From NCBI GenBank assembly GCA_949285915.1, contig CASDZW010000008.1:1-64000 (forward strand): a stretch of DNA of 64,000 bases, given 5' to 3'. Below the pieces are notes generated by a model. The model was not told where the DNA came from. It saw only the letters and a program-made list of their open reading frames with translations, and made no database searches. Positions 17,644 to 27,767 of this stretch are shown one piece after another. A program made the translations under genes and the position numbers. Source of the DNA: an uncultured Collinsella sp. Lineage in GTDB: Bacteria > Actinomycetota > Coriobacteriia > Coriobacteriales > Coriobacteriaceae. Each line of letters begins with the position of its first letter. Position 1 is the first letter of the stretch.

Positions 17644-17733
17644 AGCCGACACATCGCCTGCCACCGCCGCGCCGCGCAATGCTCCAACGGCGCTCCGTCG
17701 CGCCCCTCTTGGTGCAGCCGACACATCGCCTGC
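17644..17733. repeat. 18-base direct repeat, two copies 72 bases apart
   Basis: AGCCGACACATCGCCTGC occurs exactly at 17644-17661 and 17716-17733, upstream of the PTS EIIA gene and just before its candidate -10 (TGCTACGAT, 17751-17759). It may be a regulator-binding repeat. Confidence 0.5.
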
Positions 17734-17801
17734 GCGCAGGGGGGTTGTTCTGCTACGATGCCTCCACAGCAAATTTATCCGTGCAGCAAAGGGGAAGCAC
17801 C

Positions 17802-18260
17802 ATGGCCATCGACCTCAGCCTCTTCAAACCCAACCTGGTCTTTTTTGGGTGGGAGTGCGCGACGTCGGACGAGATCTTTGACCACCTCGCCGCCGAGCTC
17901 GAGGCGCGCGGCCTTGTAACCCCCACCTGGCGCGAGGCCGTCGGCGCGCGCGAGCGCGTCTTCCCCACCGGCCTCAAGACCATCGGTTGCGGACTTGCGC
18001 TGCCCCATGCAGATGCCGAGCACACGCTCGCACCCTTTATCGCCATCGCGCGGCCGGCGGCGCCCGTGCCGTTTGAGCCCATGGGCGGCATTGGCAGCAC
18101 GGTTCCGGCGGACATTGTCATCGCACTCGGCTTCAATCATGCCGACGACCAGATCGGCGCCCTCCAGCACCTCATGGGTGTTTTTGCAGACGAGGAACGC
18201 GCCCACGCCGTGCTTGCCGCCGCAGCGCCCGAGGAGTTGGTGGCCGAGCTGAGTGCCTAG
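17802..18260 (+). CDS. PTS sugar transporter subunit IIA (fructose/galactitol type)
   Basis: A 152-residue EIIA domain of the PtsN/FruA/GatA superfamily. The phospho-accepting His is His69 in LALPHADAEHT. ATG 17802 follows AAAGGGGAAG. No EIIB or EIIC gene is adjacent: the neighbours are a foldase (divergent) and a phosphoketolase (convergent). So it is either a lone EIIA serving a transporter elsewhere or a regulatory EIIA. Two exact 18-base direct repeats and an extended -10 (TGCTACGAT) lie upstream. A very long hairpin follows the gene. The galactitol-type assignment rests on general resemblance only. Confidence 0.85.
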   Translation: MAIDLSLFKPNLVFFGWECATSDEIFDHLAAELEARGLVTPTWREAVGARERVFPTGLKTIGCGLALPHADAEHTLAPFIAIARPAAPVPFEPMGGIGSTVPADIVIALGFNHADDQIGALQHLMGVFADEERAHAVLAAAAPEELVAELSA

Positions 18261-18339
18261 GCCGTAGCGCCCGAGGAACTTGCAGAGCGCTCGCCGCTGA
18301 GACCGCAGCACTGGTAAACCCCGCGTTGTTAGCGTGTCG

Positions 18340-18407
18340 TTTCATCAAAACCGTGTTTGCCAGCTCTCCAAGCCGCTGGAGAGCTGGCAAACACGGTTTT
18401 GGCGAAA
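18340..18407. terminator. bidirectional terminator with a perfect 24-bp stem
   Basis: Arms 18347-18370 and 18377-18400 are perfect reverse complements around the 6-base loop AGCCGC. The stem starts AAAACCGTG and ends CACGGTTTT, and extends imperfectly to 18340/18407. It sits between convergent PTS EIIA and phosphoketolase genes, with A/T runs suiting termination from both sides. Confidence 0.75.
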
Positions 18408-18518
18408 TAGGGCCCCTGCCGAGGGGCAACCGCGGAGGCGGGAGGTGCTGGCCAGCAAGAACGTTGCCGCCCATAGCGCGCATTTGTAAGCGGGAGGCGA
18501 GCGCCCTTCGCCCGAGCG

Positions 18519-21020
18519 CTACATCAACTCGAGCGAGGGGTGGTCGATGCCGTGCTCGACGGAGTAGGCCCACAGCTCGTCGCGCTTGGCAGCAAAGTCG
18601 CTGCACGTCGCCTCAAACCGCGCCGCATCAACGAGGGAAAGGCCTGTCTTGGCGAGCTCGAAGCGGTCCATACCGTTTGCGTAGAGCATGCCGTAGGGCG
18701 TGGTCGTGGCGCCTTGGTTGCGGAAGCCGCGGACGCAGAATCGGCTCGCACCCGGGCGACGCGCGATCAGGCGCAGCACCTGGCCTTCGTACCCGTGGAA
18801 ACAGAAGAGCACTGGCACGTCCGTGCCAAAGAGCTCCTCAAACTCGTCGGCGCTAAACGCGCCGGCGGCGTCGCCCGGAGCCGCCAGGCGGAGCAGGTCG
18901 ACCACGTTCACAAAGCGCACGCGCACGCCCGCCTCACTCATGAGGCGCGCGGCGGCAAGGGCCTCGACCGTCACCACATCGCCCGCGCTCGCCACCACAA
19001 GATCGGGGCGCTCGCCTGCGGTCGTGCTTGACGCCCAATCCCACACGGCGGCGCCGCGCGCGAGCTCGGCGGTTGCCTCCGCGAGCGTGAGGTAGACCGG
19101 GCTCTCGTGCTTGCCGGCAATGATGGCGTTCACGCGGTTGGTGGACGCGTAGCAGCGGCGCATCACGGCGAGCATCATGTTGGCATCGACCGGGTAGTAC
19201 AGGCGCGCGATGTCGAGCGCGCCCGCCTTGTTGATGAGCAGGTCGGCAAAACCGGGATCTTGGTGCGTGAAGCCGTTGTGGTCCTGGCGCCACACGTGAC
19301 TGGTGAGCAGAATGTTCAGGCTCGAGAGCGGCTTGCGCCAGGCGCCGGGGGCCAAGCTCTCCTCTAGCCATTTGAGGTGCTGGCCCACCATGGAGCCCGC
19401 CACCTGAGCAAACGCCTCGTAGGTGGCCCAGATGCCGTGGCGCCCCGTGAGCACGTAGCCCTCGAGCATGCCCTCGCACTGGTGCTCGGAGAGCACCTCG
19501 ACCACTTTGCCGGACGGCACAAGGTCAAGGTCCGCGGGGTCGTCGACGGGGTCTGCCACCGGCGTGGCACCGTCGTCGCGGGCGATGGCACCCGCGTTCC
19601 ACTGCTTGCCCGTGACCTCGAGCGAGGCGTCCATGCGGTTGCTGGAGAGCTCGTCGGGGCTGAACAGGCGGAAGTTGTCGGGGTTCTCGCGCATGACCTC
19701 GCGCGTGTATGCACCGCACATGCCGGCAAGCCCCACCTTGCGCTGGCCACGCGTGCGGTCGGAGATGAGAAGCGCCCAGTCCGCCGGGTCAGGCAGCGCA
19801 AGGGCGCGCCGGCAGGTACCGCCGTCGGCGAGCGGGTTCACCCCAAGGCGCATCGCGCCCATGGGCATGATGGAGCGCACCGCGGGCACAAAGGCGCCTG
19901 TGTCGTCAAAGAGCTCCTCCGGCCGGTAGGAGCGCAGCCACTGCTCAAGCCACGCGAGCCGCTCAGGATCCGCGCCAATGCGCAGGGGCACTTCGTGGAT
20001 GGAGGTCGTGTCCTCAAAGGGCGTGCCGTCAGGACCCGCGGGCGTGGTCCAACCTTTGGGCGACTGGAAGATGATAAGCGGATAGGCCGGCCCCGCCGCG
20101 GGCTCCGTGCGGGCGGCACCGCGTGCAGCGGCGTCGGCCGCCTCGGCCTTGATCGCGCAGATGCGTGCGTATACGTCCTCAAGAAGCTCGGCAAACCGCG
20201 TGTGGAACGAAAGCGGATCCTCGTCATCAAAACCCACGGTAAAGGTCACCGGGTCGTAGCCGAGGCCGCGGAAGTACATCGCGCGCTCCTCGGGCGTGGC
20301 CGCCGCAATGAGCGAGGGCATGGTGATCTTGTAACCGTTGAGGTGAAGAATCGGCAGCACAATGCCGTCGGTTGCCGGGTTCATGATGCGCGACATGCTC
20401 CAGGCGGACGCGATGGCGCCCTCCTCCGACTCGCCGTCGCCCACGATGGGCACGATCAGCTGGTCGGGGTTGTCAAAAGCGGCACCAAAAGCGTGGCTGA
20501 GGGTATAGCCGAGCTCGCCCCCGGAATGGATGGAGCCGGGCAGCGCCGGCGTGCAGTTGGAGGGCATACCGCCGGGCGCCGCATAGGCGCGCATAAAGGT
20601 GGCGAGGCCTTCCTCGGTAGGCGTGACCTGGGGATAGCGCTCGGTGTAGGAGCCGTCAACAAGCGCGCTCACCGCACCGGCGTTGCCGCCGTGACCGGGG
20701 CCGAGCACCACAAGCGCGTGCTGGGCGTGCGCCGCAACGAGGCGGTTCACGTGTGCGTAGATAAAGTTGAGGCCGGGGATGGTGCCCCAGTGGCCCACCG
20801 GGCGCGGCTTCACGTCGTCAAAGGTGAGGGGCCGGCGCAAAAGCGGGTTGGCGCGCAGGTAAATCTGACCGAGGGACAGGTAGTTTGCGCAGCGCCAGTA
20901 GGCGTCGAGCGACCGCGCCGTCGCAGGCGTGATGGAGACGCGTTTGGCACGCCAGGCGCCCTCGGCGCTATGCGGGACGGTGCCGACGGGTCCCTCGGCA
21001 TATGCCCGTTGAGACGCCAT
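18519..21020 (-). CDS. xfp: xylulose-5-phosphate/fructose-6-phosphate phosphoketolase
   Basis: An 833-residue thiamine-diphosphate enzyme that splits xylulose-5-P (and often fructose-6-P) with phosphate to acetyl-phosphate plus a C3 or C4 sugar phosphate. Landmarks: NYLSLGQIYL, VGHWGTIPGLNFIYAH, VVLGPGHGGNAG, the TPP/Mg site GDGESEEGAIASAW, and the second half with HVWRQDHNGFTHQDPGF. Length is typical. ATG 21020 follows GGGAGGGA; an ATG-proximal TATGAT lies upstream on the minus strand. glmS lies just upstream in the same direction, with a 126-base gap. It implies heterofermentative or bifid-shunt-type carbon flow. Confidence 0.96.
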   Translation of the reverse strand: MASQRAYAEGPVGTVPHSAEGAWRAKRVSITPATARSLDAYWRCANYLSLGQIYLRANPLLRRPLTFDDVKPRPVGHWGTIPGLNFIYAHVNRLVAAHAQHALVVLGPGHGGNAGAVSALVDGSYTERYPQVTPTEEGLATFMRAYAAPGGMPSNCTPALPGSIHSGGELGYTLSHAFGAAFDNPDQLIVPIVGDGESEEGAIASAWSMSRIMNPATDGIVLPILHLNGYKITMPSLIAAATPEERAMYFRGLGYDPVTFTVGFDDEDPLSFHTRFAELLEDVYARICAIKAEAADAAARGAARTEPAAGPAYPLIIFQSPKGWTTPAGPDGTPFEDTTSIHEVPLRIGADPERLAWLEQWLRSYRPEELFDDTGAFVPAVRSIMPMGAMRLGVNPLADGGTCRRALALPDPADWALLISDRTRGQRKVGLAGMCGAYTREVMRENPDNFRLFSPDELSSNRMDASLEVTGKQWNAGAIARDDGATPVADPVDDPADLDLVPSGKVVEVLSEHQCEGMLEGYVLTGRHGIWATYEAFAQVAGSMVGQHLKWLEESLAPGAWRKPLSSLNILLTSHVWRQDHNGFTHQDPGFADLLINKAGALDIARLYYPVDANMMLAVMRRCYASTNRVNAIIAGKHESPVYLTLAEATAELARGAAVWDWASSTTAGERPDLVVASAGDVVTVEALAAARLMSEAGVRVRFVNVVDLLRLAAPGDAAGAFSADEFEELFGTDVPVLFCFHGYEGQVLRLIARRPGASRFCVRGFRNQGATTTPYGMLYANGMDRFELAKTGLSLVDAARFEATCSDFAAKRDELWAYSVEHGIDHPSLELM

Positions 21021-21146
21021 GGCTCCCTCCCCTGCACGGTCGACCTCAAGCTACGGTTCTATCCATCATAGGTCATCGCCGCGCCGGCGCCCCTCGATTC
21101 CCGGCAGACGGTGGGAAAGCTCCTGCTCACGCAACGGGGGACACAA

Positions 21147-23081
<1,935 letters not shown>

Positions 23082-23159
23082 AATCGCTCCCTCGCTTGCG
23101 CGCAGACAGATATGCGGACCATTCTAGGGGCGGCCCGGCGCGCGCTAGCGCACAACCAC

Positions 23160-23185
23160 ACTGGTAACAATAATCACATACCAGT
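23160..23185. promoter_or_regulatory. inverted repeat in the glmS / LacI divergent region
   Basis: ACTGGTA (23160-23166) and TACCAGT (23179-23185) form a 7+7 inverted repeat with a 12-base AT-rich spacer, about 80 bases upstream of glmS. A perfect TTGACA adjoins it on the plus strand at 23186-23191, without an obvious -10. Confidence 0.4.
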
Positions 23186-23290
23186 TTGACACACGTGAAA
23201 CACCGCGTGGACCCGCTGGCAAGCGCCGAACACCGCCCGTAGCCGACGCTTCGGGCAGCACGCGTTGCCAAAACACCGCGCGCCCGTTGC

Positions 23291-23302
23291 TGAAACGCTT
23301 CA
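23291..23302. promoter_or_regulatory. LacI-type operator-like palindrome
   Basis: TGAAACGCTTCA is a near-palindrome with the central CG usual for LacI-family operators. It lies 49 bases before the regulator gene, consistent with autoregulation. Confidence 0.4.
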
Positions 23303-23351
23303 ATTGTTGCTATGCTGAGGCCAGCTGACCACCCGCACGCAAGGAGATGCC

Positions 23352-24524
23352 ATGGCCAAGGTGAGAATCGTCGACGTCGCCCGCGAGGCCGGGGTCTCAC
23401 TCGGCACGGTCTCCAACGCGCTCAACCACCCCGAGAAGGTGCGGCCCGACACGCGCCGCCTCATCCAAGACGCAATCGACCGGCTCGGCTACACCCCCAA
23501 CCAGAGCGCGCGCATGCTCGCGGGCGGGCGCAACGCAACCATCGGCCTCGTGCTGCCGCGCCTCAACCACGGCCCTAGCCTGCAGATTGCCAACGGCGCT
23601 CACACCGAGGCTCGCCGCCACGGCTTTGACCTGCTGATAGCAAACGCCGACGGCAACTCCGTGCTCGAGAAGCACTACAACCGGTTCTTCATCGGCAGTC
23701 AGGTGTCGGGTGTGCTCATCAACCCGGTTGAGACCTCGCACTGGCACCCCTGCCCCACACTGCCTGTTCCCGTGGTCTACCTCGGCATTCACAGTGCGGA
23801 GCCGGGTCTTTACGTTACGGCCGACCATCGCGCGCAGGGGCGCATTGTCGCCGCGCATCTGGTAGCGCAGGGGGCGCGGCGCGTGTGCATCATTGGCCAC
23901 GCGGACAACCAGTCGATGCAGCTGCGCCTTGAGGGCGCGCTCAACACGTTTGCTGCCACGCCCGATATTGAGGTCGAGGTGATCGACGCGGGCGAAGGCG
24001 GCGTCTCGGGCGATGGCTACACGCTGGGCGCCCAGCTCATGCGGCGCGACGAGGCCAGCCGCCCGGATGCGGTACTGGGTCTGAGCGACGTGCTTGCCGC
24101 CGGCGCCATTGCGGGTGTGATGTCGCTTGGGCTCAACGTGCCGGACGACGTGATGGTCGCCGGCTGCGGCGGCAACCCGCTTGCCTGGTGCGGCGCGGTG
24201 CCGCTCACCACAAGCGCGCCCACCGGCTACGAGGTAGGACGCAAGGGCGTGCAGCTGCTGCTTGAGGCCATCGAGCAACAGCGGGCGGACGAGGAGGCGC
24301 GCGCACGGCTCGCACGCGGCGCCAGCGCGGGCACCTGGCCTGCCCAAAGCGGGCGAGCGGCCGAGCCCCTCGCCCACGAACGCGCCGCCGAGCCCCTCAC
24401 CCACTGGGAGCTCGTGCGACCGTTTTTGCTCGCGCGCGAGAGCACGGGCGGGCACGACGGCTCGATTGTGCCGGGCGCGCACACCGTGCCGATCCCCGAG
24501 CTCAACCTCGGCGTCTACCTGTAG
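23352..24524 (+). CDS. LacI family transcriptional regulator
   Basis: A 390-residue LacI/GalR repressor. The N-terminal helix-turn-helix and hinge read IVDVAREAGVSLGTVSNALN and DRLGYTPNQSARMLAGG. The periplasmic-binding-protein-like effector domain starts at about 62 (TIGLVLPRL). ATG 23352 follows AAGGAGATGCC. An Ala/Arg-rich segment of about 35 residues near 317-352 carries a short internal repeat (AAEPLAHE, AAEPLTHW) that interrupts the usual C-terminal part and is probably a surface insertion. The gene is divergent from glmS. A near-palindromic site just upstream could be its own operator. The effector is unknown; a link to amino-sugar supply is only a guess from location. Confidence 0.93.
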   Translation: MAKVRIVDVAREAGVSLGTVSNALNHPEKVRPDTRRLIQDAIDRLGYTPNQSARMLAGGRNATIGLVLPRLNHGPSLQIANGAHTEARRHGFDLLIANADGNSVLEKHYNRFFIGSQVSGVLINPVETSHWHPCPTLPVPVVYLGIHSAEPGLYVTADHRAQGRIVAAHLVAQGARRVCIIGHADNQSMQLRLEGALNTFAATPDIEVEVIDAGEGGVSGDGYTLGAQLMRRDEASRPDAVLGLSDVLAAGAIAGVMSLGLNVPDDVMVAGCGGNPLAWCGAVPLTTSAPTGYEVGRKGVQLLLEAIEQQRADEEARARLARGASAGTWPAQSGRAAEPLAHERAAEPLTHWELVRPFLLARESTGGHDGSIVPGAHTVPIPELNLGVYL

Positions 24525-24587
24525 CCCAGGCCCTGCACATAATAGCAGCGCCCCGCGCCGCGCAACGCAGCACGCCATTCCGCTCGC

Positions 24588-25913
24588 CTAGATATGGCCC
24601 TGTTCCTCGGGGTCAAAGTCCACGCCCTCGTCCGCGCTCGTTGCATCAAACGACGCATCGAACGCGTCGTCGAGGTCGGTGCCGAGCGGGTCGATATCAA
24701 TCTCGTGCAGCTCCTCTGCAAGCGACGCCTCGTTGCGCGCCGCACGCAGCCGGTCCGCCTGCGCAACCGACATAACGCGCGTGTTGGAAATGACGCCGTT
24801 TAGCATCACAAACGGCCGCTTAAAGGCAGAGAGTATCGCGCGCACCGCAACGGTGATGAGCCACACGCCGTAGACACTCATGAGCACGATGGTGATGCCC
24901 TCGGCGCCAATCGAGACCTCGTCACCAAGCAGCATGAGCGGGCTTGAGGACGACGGAAAGAGCGTCGCCACCCACGTAGGCAGCAGCAGAAACGCCCAAA
25001 AGAGCAGGCCATAGCGCACCACGTACGACCACCAGCGCGCGCTCGAGCCGTCCGGGCGCACCACGCGCAGGCGCACAATCGCGTGGCCGACGGTCTGGCC
25101 GCGCGTAACGATGGGCACGAGCATAAAGGTAATGCCGGTTGCCGCCATAAGGAGGCCGATGTGGCCGGGCGCGGTGTCGTCCGCCCCGGGGAAGGCAAAC
25201 CGCAGCAGCGCGAGCACAAGCGCGCAGACCACCATATCGATCACAAACGCCACAAGGCGGCGCGAGAACGAGGTGTGCGCGGCGCCGCGCTCGAGGGCGC
25301 GCTCCTCCACCTCGTCGATACTCGGCAGGAAGTGGCAAAGCGGAATCGCCACAAGGGAGCCCAGCACGGTGCCCGTGGTGTTGGTGATGAGGTCGTCCAC
25401 GTCAAACAGGCGGTACGGATGTGCGTACAGACCAAAGAGGCCTGTCACCTGCGAGATCTCAAAAAAGAGTGAAAGCCCAAAGCCCGCAAGCAGCGCCTGC
25501 CACCACGGCCGGTCAAACAGATAGCGCAGATACACGCCAAACGGCAGCGTAAGCAGCACGTTAAAGAGCGTGGTGTAGACCGTCGGGTTCTTGAGGAAGG
25601 CGAGCCACGACGCAGGCGAGGTTACGTCCAGCCGCGCGAGCGCGGGCGCCATGATGTCGAGCGCGTAAAAGGGGTTGAGCTGCGGGTGCGCGGCGTTGGC
25701 GTAAAACGCGGTGCGGTCCGCCGGCAGCGGCAAGATCACCATAAAGTAGGCGCAAATGAGGTAGAAGATGAGCGAAAAGACAAGAAACGTCTTCCAGACC
25801 GAAATGCTGCCAAATCGGCGGTACTGGTAGATAGCGTAGGGCAGCGAGAGGGCAGCGGCGATAAGCGGAAAGAGCAGCGCCGCCACCACAACGTTGTTGA
25901 CATACGAACTCAC
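24588..25913 (-). CDS. VanZ-like / RDD two-domain membrane protein
   Basis: A 441-residue membrane protein joining two families. The first half is VanZ-like: early helices, then TLPFGVYLRYLF, FGLSLFFEISQ and FDVDDLITNTTGTVLGS. From about residue 205 an RDD domain begins (FSRRLVAFVIDMVV), with TRGQTVGHAIVRLRVV and RWWSYVVRYGLLF. The last about 70 residues are acidic and cytoplasmic. Roles of both families are poorly defined; VanZ proteins alter sensitivity to glycopeptides and related lipid-II binders. The start is a GTG 3 bases after the HAD gene stop, so the two are translated together. The fusion itself is seen in the sequence; a cell-envelope role is inference. Confidence 0.85.
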   Translation of the reverse strand: MSSYVNNVVVAALLFPLIAAALSLPYAIYQYRRFGSISVWKTFLVFSLIFYLICAYFMVILPLPADRTAFYANAAHPQLNPFYALDIMAPALARLDVTSPASWLAFLKNPTVYTTLFNVLLTLPFGVYLRYLFDRPWWQALLAGFGLSLFFEISQVTGLFGLYAHPYRLFDVDDLITNTTGTVLGSLVAIPLCHFLPSIDEVEERALERGAAHTSFSRRLVAFVIDMVVCALVLALLRFAFPGADDTAPGHIGLLMAATGITFMLVPIVTRGQTVGHAIVRLRVVRPDGSSARWWSYVVRYGLLFWAFLLLPTWVATLFPSSSSPLMLLGDEVSIGAEGITIVLMSVYGVWLITVAVRAILSAFKRPFVMLNGVISNTRVMSVAQADRLRAARNEASLAEELHEIDIDPLGTDLDDAFDASFDATSADEGVDFDPEEQGHI

Positions 25914-25916
25914 CGG

Positions 25917-26573
25917 CTACGCCCTCGCAATCGCTGCCGGGAGGTCGGCAAGGGTGCTGAGCACCTCGCGCGTCATGGCCTCAATCTCGGGCGTGGGGGC
26001 GATAATGTCGGGCACGAGGTAGACCTGCATACCCGCGGCGTGACCTGCGCGGACGCCGTTGGGCGAATCCTCGATCACGGCCGCGCGCGCCGGCTCGACG
26101 CCGAGCTTTTGGGCCGCTAGCAAGAAAATATCCGGCGCGGGCTTGCCGTTTTCAACCTCGGTACCAGCGGTAATGGCATCAAAGTAGTCGAGCATACCGG
26201 CACGCGAGAGGTTGATCTCAATAATCTCGCGGCCCGAGGAGGACGCCACCGCAAGGCGGTAACCCTCTGCCTTAAGGGCGCGCAGCGCGTCGAGCGCGCC
26301 GGGCTTGGCCTCGAGCTCCGTCTCGGCAAGCTCGCGGCGCTTTTGCCAGTGCAAGTCAAACACGCGGCGGGCGAGGTCCGCGTCGCCAATCGCATCGGTC
26401 AGCATGGCGAGTACCGCCGGCTCGTTGTGGCCAACAAAGCTCACGGCAAGCTCGCGCGGCACATCGGCACCGAGCTCCGCCGCAGCGAGGTCCCACCCCT
26501 TGAACCCAAGGCGCTCGGTATCGACGAGCGTACCGTCCATATCAAAAATGATGGCGTCAAAGGCACGTGCCAT
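25917..26573 (-). CDS. HAD superfamily phosphatase (beta-phosphoglucomutase-like)
   Basis: A 218-residue haloacid-dehalogenase hydrolase, subfamily IA. Motif I is IIFDMDGTLVDTE with the nucleophile Asp and acid/base Asp, motif II AVASSSGR, motif III KPAPDIFL, and motif IV VIEDSPNGVRAG. The cap is the helical PGMB/YhdB type. The substrate is likely a small sugar phosphate; beta-phosphoglucomutase is possible, but the next genes give no support. I chose ATG 26573 behind GAGAAAGGA; the frame extends 16 codons further with no homology. It forms a two-gene unit with the VanZ-RDD protein and is divergent from larE. Confidence 0.9.
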   Translation of the reverse strand: MARAFDAIIFDMDGTLVDTERLGFKGWDLAAAELGADVPRELAVSFVGHNEPAVLAMLTDAIGDADLARRVFDLHWQKRRELAETELEAKPGALDALRALKAEGYRLAVASSSGREIIEINLSRAGMLDYFDAITAGTEVENGKPAPDIFLLAAQKLGVEPARAAVIEDSPNGVRAGHAAGMQVYLVPDIIAPTPEIEAMTREVLSTLADLPAAIARA

Positions 26574-26713
26574 GGCAAATCCTTTCTCGCAAGCGCGCAG
26601 GTGCAGGCCCGTCTGACTCAACGGCGGGCAACATGGGTATTGTGCCAGAATGGACGCGTGGGCGCGCCCCGCTCAACGCATCTGCGACACACCGCCATCT
26701 TCCGGAGGACCCC

Positions 26714-27622
26714 GTGACCGACACACCCGCCACCAAACACGCCGCGAGCGCGGGCCCCTCTTGCCCCAGCTCAAACGAGACCGCCCGCAAGCTCGCCGCG
26801 CTAGAGGCGCTGCTGCGCGACCTCGCGCCCGTGGCGCTCGGCTTTTCGGGCGGGGTGGACAGTACGTTTCTTGCCGCGGTGTGCGCGCGGGCCATTCCCC
26901 AAAAGGCCCTGCTTGTGCACCTCGACTCGCCCTTTGTAGGCACCCCCGAGCGCGCCTCGTACGACGAGCTCGCGCGCTCCTTCGGCCTGCCCGCCGTCTC
27001 CCTTGCGTTTGACCCCTTTGCGGACGAGGACATTGTCGTCAACGGGCCCGACCGCTGCTACCTCTGTAAGCGCGCCGGCTTTACCCGCATTACCGAGGCC
27101 GCGCGCACGTGGGCTGCCGAGCAAGGCTTCGACCCAAACGTCGTCTGCGTGCTCGATGGCAGTAACGCCAACGACGCAGCCGCGACCGATCGCCCCGGCA
27201 TGCGCGCGCTCCGCGAGCTCGGTGCGCGCTCCCCTCTTATGGAGACCGGCTGGACCAAGGCCGAGGAGCGCGAGATGCTTCGCACTTGGGGCTACAGCGT
27301 CTGGAGCTTGCCCGCCGGCGCCTGCCTCGCCACGCGCGTTGTCACCGGCGTGCACCTGACGCCGCAAAAAGTCGCAGCGGCGCGCGCTTGTGAGGACTAC
27401 CTCCACACCCTCGGCTGCACACAGGTTCGCGCGCGCATCGCAGGCGGCGAGCTCCATATCGAGGGCTCGCCCGAAGACCTCGCCCGCATCTGCACGCCGA
27501 CGAGCGAACTCCAACTCAGCAGCAATATCCTCACCCAGCTCAACGCGCTTGCGAAGGCAAACGGCATCGCCCGCGTCTCGCCCACAGCATGCCTCTACCG
27601 CCGTGGCAGCATGAACCGTTAG
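26714..27622 (+). CDS. larE: LarE-type ATP-dependent sacrificial sulfur transferase
   Basis: A 302-residue PP-loop ATP pyrophosphatase. LarE adenylates the pyridinium dinucleotide precursor and donates sulfur from its own Cys (or via a cluster) to build the nickel-pincer nucleotide of lactate racemase and related enzymes. PP-loop motif: FSGGVDSTFLA; then RCYLCKR, CVLDGSNANDA, DRPGMRALRELGARSPL, and the late LPAGACLATR. The GTG at 26714 follows CCGGAGGA; ATG codons further up would add non-homologous sequence. No larA, larB or larC is in the window, so partners would lie elsewhere. A hairpin terminator follows. An N-terminal about 35-residue tail is longer than usual. Confidence 0.9.
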   Translation: MTDTPATKHAASAGPSCPSSNETARKLAALEALLRDLAPVALGFSGGVDSTFLAAVCARAIPQKALLVHLDSPFVGTPERASYDELARSFGLPAVSLAFDPFADEDIVVNGPDRCYLCKRAGFTRITEAARTWAAEQGFDPNVVCVLDGSNANDAAATDRPGMRALRELGARSPLMETGWTKAEEREMLRTWGYSVWSLPAGACLATRVVTGVHLTPQKVAAARACEDYLHTLGCTQVRARIAGGELHIEGSPEDLARICTPTSELQLSSNILTQLNALAKANGIARVSPTACLYRRGSMNR

Positions 27623-27671
27623 CCTTTGCCAAACGCAGGGCAAACCTCGCGCCACAGTAATATCCAGCAGA

Positions 27672-27709
27672 AAGGGCGCTCCGATGCATCGCATCACCGG
27701 AGCGCCCTT
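27672..27709. terminator. terminator between larE and the EF-G-like gene
   Basis: AAGGGCGCTCCG and CGGAGCGCCCTT form a 12-bp stem between convergent genes, usable in both directions. Confidence 0.78.
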
Positions 27710-27767
27710 GGTCTAATCTCTCGGGCAACAGAGGCGTCCGCCCCTGCATCACCCCTTACGGAATCCG

